Assembly: GCF_003987185.1 (NCBI RefSeq)
Contig: NZ_PIPS01000002.1
Coordinates: 372,001-436,000, forward strand
Direction: 5' to 3'
Length of the DNA stretch: 64,000 bases
Origin: Idiomarina aquatica
GTDB lineage: Bacteria; Pseudomonadota; Gammaproteobacteria; Enterobacterales; Alteromonadaceae
A program made the position numbers and the translations under genes. The notes below the pieces were generated by a model. That model saw only the letters and a program-made list of their open reading frames with translations. It made no database searches and was not told where the DNA came from. This document shows, one piece after another, positions 50,469-59,225 of this stretch; the first letter of the stretch is position 1, and each line of letters opens with the position of its first letter.

Positions 50469-50487
50469 CTTGCGCCTTTGGCGCAAG
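50469..50487. repeat. REP-like palindrome CTTGCGCC-TTT-GGCGCAAG
   Basis: Perfect 8-bp arms, preceded by GTAG. Tandem with the variant at 50440 and abutting a terminator, so it may add to transcript end stability. Confidence 0.78.
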
Positions 50488-50516
50488 AAAAAAGGCCTCG
50501 AAAGAGGCCTTTTTTG
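50488..50516. terminator. Bidirectional rho-independent terminator
   Basis: A-tract, AAAGGCCTC-GAAA-GAGGCCTTT stem, then T-run. Separates the convergent dehydrogenase and DUF1329 genes. Confidence 0.93.
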
Positions 50517-50539
50517 GTCTAATGCTAAGGGTATGACGG

Positions 50540-51892
50540 TTAACGAATACCCGCACGACGCAGAGCGTTGGTGCTGAAGTCTTCACGTTCTGGCTTAATA
50601 TCCCAGTCCATGTATTCACTTTCTTCGTTACCGAGGCCCAGTGAAATGTAGCGACCGGAATCCAGGTCATACAGAGCTTCAGCGGCCATCCACGGCACAT
50701 CAACGTGGTAGAACTGAGTGTTCAGTGCTTCACCGACACGCCACAGTTCGCCACGACCATCGTAGTGGTCAACCAGCGACGCCGTCCAGGTATCTTCGTC
50801 CAGGTACATAGTACGCTTAGAGTAGATATGACGCTCGCCGTCTTTTAGGGTACCTTCAACAACCCAAACACGGTGTTTTTCATAACGAATCAAGTCTTGA
50901 TTCATATGACCGGCTTTGATGATGTCATCATAATCCAGTTCCGGATTCATGATTTCGTAGTTGTTGTAAGGGATATAAATTTCTTTTTTGCCTTTCAGCT
51001 CCCAGTTGTACTTATCCGGCGCACCGTTGTACATGTCCAGGTTATCGGACGTACGCAGGCCATCAGCTGCCGTACCCGGGCCATCATAGGCAACGTTCGG
51101 CGCGCGACGGACACGACGCTGACCGGCGTTATAAATCCATGCACGACGGCCTTCTTTAACCTGGTTGATGGTTTCGTGAACCAACAGTACCGTACCGGTC
51201 AAGCGAGCCGGCGCCTCAACTTCCTGTAGGAAGTAAAACAGAACGTTATCGTCCGCTTCTTCACGACCCGTTGCCAGGTATTCCGGGAATACCAAGGTTT
51301 CTTTCAGTTCCACTGGAACATAGTCACCATTTGACAACACCGGGAACTGGGCCACATTACGGGTCACCGCGCCACCCCGGAAACGAGTGATGTGGTTCCA
51401 TACCGCTTCCACACCGTTTTGCGGGATTGGGAACGGAATGGTCGTGGTTTCATAGTTTTGAATACCATTACCGCCGGCAACCAGCTCCGCGTTTTCCGCG
51501 TTTTTCTGAATTTGCGGCCACAACGAATCCGGATAGGTGGCGGTACGACGTGTTTGGTAAACGTTCATTTTGTAGTCAGGGTACTTTTCGAACATCGCGA
51601 CTTGCCCAGGCGTCAGGTTGTCGCGGTACTCGTTCAGGTTTTCGCTGGTGATGGTGAAGAGGATTTCATCGTCAGCGAATGGGTTAGTACCACGAACCTC
51701 GTCAACGCTTTTATCTGAAAAGCCACCACTCCATGCCGGAATCGAGCCGTCAGCATTACCCGCTTTTTCTGCGCCAATTGGCGTTAGGTCTTGGCCTAAA
51801 CGAGCTGCTTGTTCCGGACTCACCTTTGCGGCAACGCTAGCGGAAATGACCGATAGGGCAAAAACACCAGCTTTGAGCATCAGTTTGTTCAT
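50540..51892 (-). CDS. DUF1329 exported protein (LolA-like fold)
   Basis: 450 residues from the ATG at 51892, chosen because the signal peptide (MNKLMLKAGVFALSVISASVAA) then fits. The mature protein shows the DUF1329 pattern: SPEQAARLGQDLTPIGAEKAGNADGSIPAW, then RRAWIYNAGQRRVRRAPNVAYD and TMYLDEDTWTASLVDHYDGRGELWR. Related to LolA/LolB-type lipoprotein carriers, so a lipid-shuttling role is inferred. It is divergent from the YCF48-RND genes, the usual companions; DUF1302 is absent. Confidence 0.92.
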   Translation of the reverse strand: MNKLMLKAGVFALSVISASVAAKVSPEQAARLGQDLTPIGAEKAGNADGSIPAWSGGFSDKSVDEVRGTNPFADDEILFTITSENLNEYRDNLTPGQVAMFEKYPDYKMNVYQTRRTATYPDSLWPQIQKNAENAELVAGGNGIQNYETTTIPFPIPQNGVEAVWNHITRFRGGAVTRNVAQFPVLSNGDYVPVELKETLVFPEYLATGREEADDNVLFYFLQEVEAPARLTGTVLLVHETINQVKEGRRAWIYNAGQRRVRRAPNVAYDGPGTAADGLRTSDNLDMYNGAPDKYNWELKGKKEIYIPYNNYEIMNPELDYDDIIKAGHMNQDLIRYEKHRVWVVEGTLKDGERHIYSKRTMYLDEDTWTASLVDHYDGRGELWRVGEALNTQFYHVDVPWMAAEALYDLDSGRYISLGLGNEESEYMDWDIKPEREDFSTNALRRAGIR

Positions 51893-52054
51893 TGTATTTT
51901 TCCTTGTTGTTCTACTTTCGTTCACCACTTTGCCAGAGGTTAGACCTGTCAGGCAATAGTTTCGTTAAAAAAAGCAGGAAAATGGACAAAAAAGGTTTTC
52001 AAATAATCTTAACCTTATACAATCCTAGGACATTTTAGGTAAGCAGGAGGTTCC

Positions 52055-53236
52055 ATGCGTTTGTCCCCAACCCATGTCGGGTTGTTGCTCGCAGGCACGC
52101 TGAGCATGAATGCAATCGCACAGGAAGGCAGTACGGACTCAACAGCTGCCGCCGAGTACGAAGTGATTGAAGCACCGGCAATAACATCAAATAAAATTAA
52201 AGATTCGGTACTGATCGAAGTGGCCCGGGCAGGCGACCGCCTTGTTGCGGTTGGCGCGCACGGTAACATTATTTACCAGTCTGGCGATGATAACACATGG
52301 CAGCAGGCAGCTGTTCCGACCAGCGTGTTGCTAACCAGTATTGATTTCAGTGACGCACAGACAGGCTGGGCGACCGGTCATCATGGCGTCATCATTAAAA
52401 CCACCGATGGCGGTAAGCGTTGGCAAACCGTACTGGACGGTTTTACGCTACTGGAGCGGGAAATTGCCTTTTATCAACAACAGGTTGCTGAACTGGAAGC
52501 GGCCATTGAAACGGCCGATAGCGCCGATGTCGGTGACCTGGAATGGGATCTGGACACGGCAAAGTTTCAGCTCGAAAACGCACAACAAGCGCTGCAGGAA
52601 AGCGGCCCGAGCAAGCCTTTTCTCGATCTGGTCGCGCTGGATGCGGAGACAGCGTTTGCCATCGGCGCCTATGGCACCTTGGTAAAAACGGAAGATGGCG
52701 GTGCAACTTGGCAGTTACTGAACGACCGGCTCGATAACCCTGACGGCTTCCATTTGAACGCCATCAGTCAGTTCGGCGATGCGCTGTTTATTGCCGGTGA
52801 AGCCGGTACCGCGTACCGAAGCACCGATTTAGGTGAAACCTGGCAAGCGGTACCGCCGCCATACCCGGGTTCATTTTTTGGCACGCACTTTGACGCTAAC
52901 GGCCGCGTGTGGCTGTATGGTTTGCGTGGCAATATTTATTATTCCGATGATCTTGGCGACCGTTATCAAGCGATCGACAGTCCGGCAAACGATAACCTTT
53001 CCGGTGGTTTCAGTGACGCAAATGGTCATCAATGGTTGGTAGGTAACTCCGGAGCCATTGTCGAAATTGATCCGCAGTTAAACACCAAGCAACATTCGCA
53101 CCCCAGTAACTCAGTGATAACGGACATCATCGCCGATGGTGATGAGAAAATTCTTACCGGCCGCAGTGGTTTGATGTATTGGCCAGCCCGTATCAGTGAA
53201 GACAGTGCCGAGTTAGCCGCACAGGGAGCGCAGTAA
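52055..53236 (+). CDS. YCF48-like beta-propeller exported protein
   Basis: 393 residues with a signal peptide ending SMNAIA/Q. Repeated Trp/Asp motifs of the YCF48/BNR type recur: DFSDAQTGWATGHHGVIIKTTDGGKRW, AIGAYGTLVKTEDGGATW, AGEAGTAYRSTDLGETW, forming a propeller; an insert (about 125-185, coiled-coil-like REIAFYQQQVAELEAAI) breaks the first blades. Precedes the RND gene by one base. The role of the propeller in these transporter sets is unknown. Confidence 0.9.
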   Translation: MRLSPTHVGLLLAGTLSMNAIAQEGSTDSTAAAEYEVIEAPAITSNKIKDSVLIEVARAGDRLVAVGAHGNIIYQSGDDNTWQQAAVPTSVLLTSIDFSDAQTGWATGHHGVIIKTTDGGKRWQTVLDGFTLLEREIAFYQQQVAELEAAIETADSADVGDLEWDLDTAKFQLENAQQALQESGPSKPFLDLVALDAETAFAIGAYGTLVKTEDGGATWQLLNDRLDNPDGFHLNAISQFGDALFIAGEAGTAYRSTDLGETWQAVPPPYPGSFFGTHFDANGRVWLYGLRGNIYYSDDLGDRYQAIDSPANDNLSGGFSDANGHQWLVGNSGAIVEIDPQLNTKQHSHPSNSVITDIIADGDEKILTGRSGLMYWPARISEDSAELAAQGAQ

Positions 53237-53237
53237 C

Positions 53238-55571
53238 GTGGATAAAAAAGTTTATGAGAAAAAACCAGCCTGGCTGGAAAAGTTCCTGTTTAACTTTCGC
53301 CTGCCGTGGCTGATTATTTTTGCCTTACTAACGGTATTTTTAGGGTACAGCGCGGCACAAGTGCGCCCGGATGCATCGTTTACCAAGATGATCCCGACCC
53401 AGCATCCGTTTATTCAAAATTATTTTGACTATCAACGCGATTTGTCCAGTTTGGGTAACGTGGTGCGTGTTGCGGTTGAACATACTGAAGGCGATATTTT
53501 CGACGCTGAATTTCAGGAAACCGTCAAAAATATTACCGATGAAGTTTTCTTTATTCCGGGCGTAAACCGTTCCGGGCTGCGCAGCCTGTGGACGCCAAAT
53601 GTACGCTGGATGGAAGTTACCGAAGAGGGCTTTGTCGGTGGCCCGGTGATACCGGATGGGTACGACGGCTCCGACGAGTCGATTGCGCAACTGCGGGAAA
53701 ACGTGTTGCGCTCCGGCGAAGTTGGTAACCTGGTGGCCAATAACTTTGAATCGACGATTATTTACGTGCCGTTGGATGAAGTTAACCCGGACACCGGCGA
53801 GAAACTGGATTACGCCGACTTTTCACAAAAGCTCGAAGAGTTAGTACGCGACAAATACCAGTCCGATTCGGTCAAAATCCATATCACCGGCTTTGCCAAG
53901 TTGATCGGTGATTTGATTGAAGGTGCCTATCAGGTTGGCTTGTTCTTCCTGCTGGCGATAGCCATTACCTTGGTGATGTTGTACGTCTACAGCCGCTGCT
54001 GGCGAAGTACGTTTACGGTATTGGCGTGCTCTATCATTGCCGTTATCTGGCAGTTGGGCATCATTGACCTTATCGGTAGTGGCATTAACCCTTACTCGAT
54101 GCTGGTGCCGTTTTTGGTGTTTGCCATCGGCGTTTCACACGGTGTACAAATCATCAATGCCATTAGTTATAACCGCACCCATGGCTTTGATAAAATGGAG
54201 TCTGCACGACTGGCGTTCCGCGGTTTGTACATTGCAGGTTTAACGGCGCTGGCCAGCGATGCGATCGGTTTCACCACGTTGATGGTCATCGACATTGAGG
54301 TCATCAAAGAGCTGGCGATTGCTGCCAGTATCGGTGTCGCGGTCGTGGTACTGACTAACCTTGGTCTGTTGCCGATCCTAATGTCTTATTTCGGCGTGTC
54401 GGACAACGGCATTGCTTACCAGAAAAAGGCGCAACAAACCAAACATCCGATTGTCCACTTCTTTGAGCAGTTTGCTCGTCCGAAATGGGCTTACACGGCG
54501 CTGGTGGTGGCGTTAGTGATGCTGAGCTGGGGGCTGTATCAAGGCCAGCAATTGCAAATCGGTGACCTTGATAAAGGAGCACCGGAACTGCGTCCCGACA
54601 GCCGCTACAATAAAGACAACGCCTACATCGTTGATAACTACAGTTCCAGCACCGACATCTTTGTGGTGATGGCGGCCACAGAACCTCAGCAGTGTATTGC
54701 TTATCAGAACCTGGAGTTGATGGAACGCTTTAGCTGGCACATGGAAAATACCGCCGGCGTGCAGGACGTTAAGTCCATCGTGTATGTATCCAAGATGGGT
54801 ATGTTTGCGATCAACGAGGGTAATCTGAAATGGTTCAGTCTGAACCGCAATCAGTTTGTCACCAATGCGTCGCTAAGCCGTATTCCTGATGGTTTGATCA
54901 ATAACGACTGTTCGATGGCGCCGATCATCATTTACCTTGATGACCATAAAGCGGAAACGCTGAAAAATGTGGTTGCCTCTGTGAATGAGTTCAACAGCCA
55001 GTATCAGCAGGAGGGGCTGGACTTATTGATGGCAGCGGGTAACTCCGGCATCGAAGCGGCAACCAACTCGGTTATTGAGGGTGCGCAGACGAAGATGTTG
55101 CTGTGGGTTTACGGTGTGGTTATCGCCTTGTGTCTGATTACCTTCCGCAGCTTGCGCACGGTAGCGTGTATCGTACTGCCGTTGATGTTAACAACCATCA
55201 TGAGTCAGGGCTTGATGGCCGTGCTTGGCATTGGTATCAAAGTAGCCACACTGCCGGTGATCGCGTTGGGTGTCGGTATCGGTGTTGATTACGGTATTTA
55301 CATCTACAGTAAGGTGAAAGAAGGTCTGGAGCAGGGTATGAATCTGCAACAAACCTATCACTATGCACTGGAAAACACCGGCAAGGCGGTAGCCTTTACG
55401 GGTATTACGTTGGCCATCGGTGTCGCCACCTGGATCTTCTCTCCGATTAAGTTCCAGGCTGATATGGGCATCCTGCTAACCTTCATGTTCCTGTGGAATA
55501 TGTTGGGCGCGTTGATCCTGATCCCGGCGTTTGCACGGCTGCTGCGCGTGGGTAACGTGCACCAATCCTAA
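53238..55571 (+). CDS. RND/MMPL-type transporter
   Basis: 777 residues from a GTG one base after the YCF48 stop. Twelve TM segments in two halves: TM1 near residue 25, a large extracytoplasmic loop (about 45-225), TM2-6 (230-430), second loop and TM8-12 (about 610-770). MMPL-like features include GVGIGVDYGIYIYSKVKEG with two Asp-bearing helices in TM10. Probably exports lipids or hydrophobic compounds, powered by proton flow. Works in a set with DUF1329 and YCF48. Confidence 0.92.
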   Translation: MDKKVYEKKPAWLEKFLFNFRLPWLIIFALLTVFLGYSAAQVRPDASFTKMIPTQHPFIQNYFDYQRDLSSLGNVVRVAVEHTEGDIFDAEFQETVKNITDEVFFIPGVNRSGLRSLWTPNVRWMEVTEEGFVGGPVIPDGYDGSDESIAQLRENVLRSGEVGNLVANNFESTIIYVPLDEVNPDTGEKLDYADFSQKLEELVRDKYQSDSVKIHITGFAKLIGDLIEGAYQVGLFFLLAIAITLVMLYVYSRCWRSTFTVLACSIIAVIWQLGIIDLIGSGINPYSMLVPFLVFAIGVSHGVQIINAISYNRTHGFDKMESARLAFRGLYIAGLTALASDAIGFTTLMVIDIEVIKELAIAASIGVAVVVLTNLGLLPILMSYFGVSDNGIAYQKKAQQTKHPIVHFFEQFARPKWAYTALVVALVMLSWGLYQGQQLQIGDLDKGAPELRPDSRYNKDNAYIVDNYSSSTDIFVVMAATEPQQCIAYQNLELMERFSWHMENTAGVQDVKSIVYVSKMGMFAINEGNLKWFSLNRNQFVTNASLSRIPDGLINNDCSMAPIIIYLDDHKAETLKNVVASVNEFNSQYQQEGLDLLMAAGNSGIEAATNSVIEGAQTKMLLWVYGVVIALCLITFRSLRTVACIVLPLMLTTIMSQGLMAVLGIGIKVATLPVIALGVGIGVDYGIYIYSKVKEGLEQGMNLQQTYHYALENTGKAVAFTGITLAIGVATWIFSPIKFQADMGILLTFMFLWNMLGALILIPAFARLLRVGNVHQS

Positions 55572-55589
55572 TCACGAAACCTTAGCGTG

Positions 55590-57206
55590 TTAGGCGTCGG
55601 CCTTAATCAGGTCGGCGCCTTTTTCAGCAATAGCGATGGTAGGCGCATTGGTATTGCCACTGATGACCGTCGGCATAATCGATGCATCAATCACTCGCAA
55701 CTGACTCACTCCCCGAACTCGCAAACATTCATCCACAACCGAACGGCTGTCAGCGCCCATACGACAGGTGCTGGTTGGATGATAGATCAATCCACATTGT
55801 TGCCGAACCTGAGCAAGTAACTCGGCGTCATCATCGGCCGGGCGTGGAAATAAAATACCGCCGTTATGATGTTGCAGACTCGGTTGTTGCAGAATGTCTA
55901 AGGCTTTGCGAATGCCGTTGAGTAAATCCTGCTGATCCGCCGAGTCGGTTAAAAAGCCGTAATCAATGCGTGGTGAACCTAAAGGATCCTGGGGATTTAA
56001 CCTGACCTTACCGCGCGAGCGGGGACGCAGTAGACAGACATGACAGGTGAACCCGTGTTTTAACGTTGGCCACCAGTCGTAACCGCTGTCATTAAACATC
56101 ACCGGTAGAAGGTGCAATTGGATGTCCGGTTCAGCCACCGCCGCCGAGGATCGGTAAAAGGCACCCACTTCGGCCAGTGAATGTGCCAGTTGCCCATCTT
56201 TTGTCAGCAAGTAACGAATCAGCGCCGGGGTTAGCTTTAGTAGCCCAAAGGGGGTGAGTGTCATGCCGTCGCGACGAGCGTTTTTAACGTGAATGGATAT
56301 GTCGACGTGTTCCTGCAAGTTATTGCCGACATCGGGACTGTCTGCGATTAGCTCAATCCCTGATTGTTGCAACTCGGCCGCGGGGCCAATCCCCGAGCGC
56401 AGGAGGATCTGCGGAGAATTAAAGGCACCGCTGGCTAAAATCACTTCTTTACCGGCGGTGGCCACATAGCGATGGCCACCGCGCCGATAGCAGACACCGT
56501 TAGCGGTGCGTTTGGAAAACAGCACACGTTCGGTCAGGCATTCATTCAGTACCACCAGATTAGCGCGCTTGAGTGCCGGCTTTAAATACGCATCATAGGC
56601 ACCACAACGTTTGCCGTCGGCGATGGTAAACTGATAAGCACCATAGCCTTCCAGTTGCGCGCCGTTAAAATCCGCATTGTAAGGCAACCCGTATTCGCCA
56701 CAGGCCCCCAGAAACTGCTTAGAAACCGGGTACCAGGGAGCCACATCAGACACTCGTAACGGGCCTTCATCATTGTGATAACAGTCCTTGCCGCGCTGAT
56801 TACCCTCGGCTTTTTTAAAATAGGGCAAGAGGTCATTGTAGGACCAACCGCTACAGCCATTGGCCGCCCACCGGTCATAATCCGAGGCCAGCCCACGAGT
56901 GTAGATCATCGCGTTGATGCCGCTGCTGCCACCGAGCATTTTTCCGCGCGGTGTATAGAGTCCCTGGCCGTCGCGTAATGCACGATCAGGATGACTGCGA
57001 TACAACCAGTTGAACTTACGCGAATGCATAAAGCGTGCGAAACCCGATGGCATGGACGAAAAAAAGCCACCAGCACCGGGGCCTGCTTCCAGCAGCAGCA
57101 CGCGGTGTCGGCCATCAGCGGATAAACGGTTTGCCAGTACGCAACCGGCAGAGCCAGCACCGACAATAATGTAGTCGTAATGATGCTGGCGATAGGCAGA
57201 GGTCAT
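55590..57206 (-). CDS. GMC-family FAD oxidoreductase (choline/alcohol dehydrogenase-like)
   Basis: 538 residues. FAD motif YIIVGAGSAGCVLANRLSADGRHRVLLLEAG, GMC signature 1-like GKMLGGSSGINAMIYTRG, signature 2 ILASGAFNSPQILLRSGIGP and the C-terminal YHPTSTCRMG...VIDASIMPTVISGNTNAPTIAIAEKGADLI with the catalytic His-x-Asn pair. Oxidises an alcohol, transferring electrons to a membrane quinone or oxygen. No betB or betT is adjacent, so betA is not assured. Monocistronic, convergent with the RND gene. Confidence 0.93.
   Translation of the reverse strand: MTSAYRQHHYDYIIVGAGSAGCVLANRLSADGRHRVLLLEAGPGAGGFFSSMPSGFARFMHSRKFNWLYRSHPDRALRDGQGLYTPRGKMLGGSSGINAMIYTRGLASDYDRWAANGCSGWSYNDLLPYFKKAEGNQRGKDCYHNDEGPLRVSDVAPWYPVSKQFLGACGEYGLPYNADFNGAQLEGYGAYQFTIADGKRCGAYDAYLKPALKRANLVVLNECLTERVLFSKRTANGVCYRRGGHRYVATAGKEVILASGAFNSPQILLRSGIGPAAELQQSGIELIADSPDVGNNLQEHVDISIHVKNARRDGMTLTPFGLLKLTPALIRYLLTKDGQLAHSLAEVGAFYRSSAAVAEPDIQLHLLPVMFNDSGYDWWPTLKHGFTCHVCLLRPRSRGKVRLNPQDPLGSPRIDYGFLTDSADQQDLLNGIRKALDILQQPSLQHHNGGILFPRPADDDAELLAQVRQQCGLIYHPTSTCRMGADSRSVVDECLRVRGVSQLRVIDASIMPTVISGNTNAPTIAIAEKGADLIKADA
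55592..55624 (+). terminator. Terminator overlapping the GMC gene end
   Basis: AGGCGTCGGCC and GGTCGGCGCCT pair with two G-U-type pairs, then T5 on the plus strand. It would end the RND transcript; it lies within the final codons of the convergent GMC gene. Confidence 0.5.
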
Positions 57207-57248
57207 GTTGTTATGATGTTATTTTAACCATAACAATTTTGTATCACA

Positions 57249-58685
57249 TCACAGCGAAGCCGCATAGTCGTACAACGATTTTAACAGCCGTAAGTTATGG
57301 GTATTTTCGTTGTGCACCTGGGCGAGTTGCTCCAGTCGCTGCATAAAGGCTTCAGCGGATAAAAAGCCTGCCGGCGGTGCCAGCATCCGCTGCTGACAAA
57401 ACTGACGCCAACGCTCGAGCTCTTTGTCGGTCAGGGTTGCCGGGAAATTACGCGCGCGATAACGGAACAATAACTCCGGTAAACGTTTGTCGGCGGTATT
57501 CAGCTCCAGCCCCGCCAGTTGCTGCGGGCTGGCGTCCCGGATCATGGCCATGTTATTGCGATCCTGATCACTGAAAAAGCCCTGATAAATTTGCAAGTCG
57601 ACGTCGTCCGCCGTAACAAACGGACGTTCTTGTTCGTACACCGCAACCAATTGGTCACGTTGATCCGCCGCCGAACTCAAATACTGCACCCGCTGATTGA
57701 TGGCATCAACATCCAAATCCGCCGCGGCCGCTGCCGCGGAGGAAATGGTGTTTATCGGCGCCAGGAACGGACAGCGGCTCAGGTTAATCAGTTGTAGCCC
57801 AAGTTTTGGTAACCCCTGAGCCTCGCGTTGCTGCTTGCTGGCGTAGGTGTGTTCGATGATTTGCTCCGTCGTCAAACCATCCAGTACGGCGGGGTCACAG
57901 CGTAAATCCCATACGATGACCGCATTGTTCTGGCGCGGATGAAAGGCAATTGGCAGCACGGCACTTAAATAACGGTTATCGCTGCCATAAAAACCACTGA
58001 CATGAGCCAGCGGTTGAGGCTGCTGCCAATTGAACAGATCCAGCAGTGCGGCTTTGCGCCGAATTTTAAACGCCCACTGCCACAATTTCGGCTGTTGCTC
58101 TTTAATCAGCTTCGCCAGACCAATGGTCGCATACACGTCAGACATGGCATCGTGAGCCTGTCCGTGATCGATGCCATTGGCTTTGGAGAGGTGCTCCAGC
58201 TTAAGACTCACCCGGCCGTCGTCGTTATTCGGCCATTCAATACCGTCGGGTCGAAGCGCATAGCAGGCTCGCGTCACATCAATCAGGTCCCAGCGGGAAT
58301 TACCGTTTTGCCAGGCGTATTCGTAAGGGTCATAAAAATTGCGATAAAACAGCGTGCGGGATACTTCATCGTCAAAGCGAACATTGTTATACCCGATCAC
58401 CGTTGTGTTTGGCTGGGCAAATTCCTGATGAATAGCGCGGGCAAAATCGGCTTCGTTCACGCCCTGATTCAACGCTAACTGGGGCGTAATGCCAGTAACC
58501 AGTACCGCCTCAGGATTGGGCAGAAAGTCGGGGGTAGGCTGTGCGTACAGCTTAAGTGCACGTCCAACCGGATTTAACTCCGCATCGGTGCGGATACCGG
58601 CAAACTGTGCCGGGCGATCAATGTGCGGATTCGCACCCCAGGTTTCGTAATCGTGAAAGTAGAAGGTCGGCGTTGAAGCGTCCAT
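57249..58685 (-). CDS. sbcB: Exodeoxyribonuclease I
   Basis: 478 residues, close to the usual 475. DEDD exonuclease: FHDYETWG (Asp, Glu), NNVRFDDE (Asp region) and HDAMSDVYATIGLAK (His-x4-Asp, DEDDh). SH3-like and C-terminal helical domains follow (to FNWQQPQPLAHVSG and NRYLSAVLP). It digests single-stranded DNA 3'-5', interacts with SSB tails in relatives, and acts in recombination and mismatch repair. Monocistronic, with a long inverted repeat upstream. Confidence 0.95.
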   Translation of the reverse strand: MDASTPTFYFHDYETWGANPHIDRPAQFAGIRTDAELNPVGRALKLYAQPTPDFLPNPEAVLVTGITPQLALNQGVNEADFARAIHQEFAQPNTTVIGYNNVRFDDEVSRTLFYRNFYDPYEYAWQNGNSRWDLIDVTRACYALRPDGIEWPNNDDGRVSLKLEHLSKANGIDHGQAHDAMSDVYATIGLAKLIKEQQPKLWQWAFKIRRKAALLDLFNWQQPQPLAHVSGFYGSDNRYLSAVLPIAFHPRQNNAVIVWDLRCDPAVLDGLTTEQIIEHTYASKQQREAQGLPKLGLQLINLSRCPFLAPINTISSAAAAAADLDVDAINQRVQYLSSAADQRDQLVAVYEQERPFVTADDVDLQIYQGFFSDQDRNNMAMIRDASPQQLAGLELNTADKRLPELLFRYRARNFPATLTDKELERWRQFCQQRMLAPPAGFLSAEAFMQRLEQLAQVHNENTHNLRLLKSLYDYAASL

Positions 58686-58745
58686 AGCATTCCGTCATCA
58701 TTATTTTCGCTCGAGTATAACACGTCAGCGAATCTTTGGGGCAGG

Positions 58746-58890
58746 CGGGTAGCGTGGCTAAGAAAGCCGGCTGGGTGATTGACAGTTGCTTTTCAAGAGA
58801 CGCCCGTAAACCCATCCATGGCGCCAGACACTCTTGAAAAGCAACTGAAGCCATCACCTTATCGCCGGCCTTTTAGCCACGCTGCCCGTA
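58746..58890. repeat. Long imperfect inverted repeat, ~55-base arms
   Basis: Left arm 58746-58800 and right arm 58831-58890 are complementary over most of their length: GGGTAGCGTGGCTAA pairs a GGGCAGCGTGGCTAA-equivalent, and CAGTTGCTTTTCAAGAG matches exactly. The 30-base centre carries ATCCATGG. It lies between the exonuclease I promoter side and a small minus-strand gene. It could be a large hairpin RNA, a miniature mobile element or a REP-like structure; no target duplication was recognised. Confidence 0.75.
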
Positions 58891-58896
58891 CCAGGA

Positions 58897-59136
58897 TTAC
58901 AAACGCTGGTAGTCTTCGATGACCAGATCATAAGCCTTCGCTAATTTTTCGGTCAGGGTACGGTTGTCCTCGTGGCGAAAGGCCAGCTCGGCGTGGGGCA
59001 GGACACGTTCGCCGACGCGCCGGACGATGGCGTCTTCCAGTTGACGTTGGTCGCCTGCTGCGGCATCGGTGGGGACTTCCACCGTGATGTCCGCTTTAGA
59101 GCCAATGTGCTCGTAGGTTACACGATAAGTAGGCAT
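58897..59136 (-). CDS. Small conserved-looking protein, unknown
   Basis: 79 residues from the ATG at 59136 (GGAGGG site); 25 upstream codons are unsupported. It begins MPTYRVTYEHIGSKADITVEV, continues through a charged stretch and ends AKAYDLVIEDYQRL; the first strands look like a small beta hairpin followed by helices. I do not recognise a family. Lies between asparaginase (divergent) and the long inverted repeat. Confidence 0.65.
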   Translation of the reverse strand: MPTYRVTYEHIGSKADITVEVPTDAAAGDQRQLEDAIVRRVGERVLPHAELAFRHEDNRTLTEKLAKAYDLVIEDYQRL

Positions 59137-59225
59137 AATCCCTCCATAAGTCGCATTGCTAAATGCGCGTTTATCCCCTCTAATAAGGTTAGAACAATGA
59201 CAGCAAAACACAGGGGATTCTTATA

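Noticed and set aside
55590-57206. Naming the GMC oxidoreductase betA
   Set aside because: No betaine aldehyde dehydrogenase, betI or choline transporter is adjacent, and GMC enzymes with these motifs have many substrates.
58618-58857. Minus-strand 79-codon frame running through the long inverted repeat
   Set aside because: Its codons come from the hairpin arms and the start of sbcB; the repeat structure explains the open frame better than a protein.
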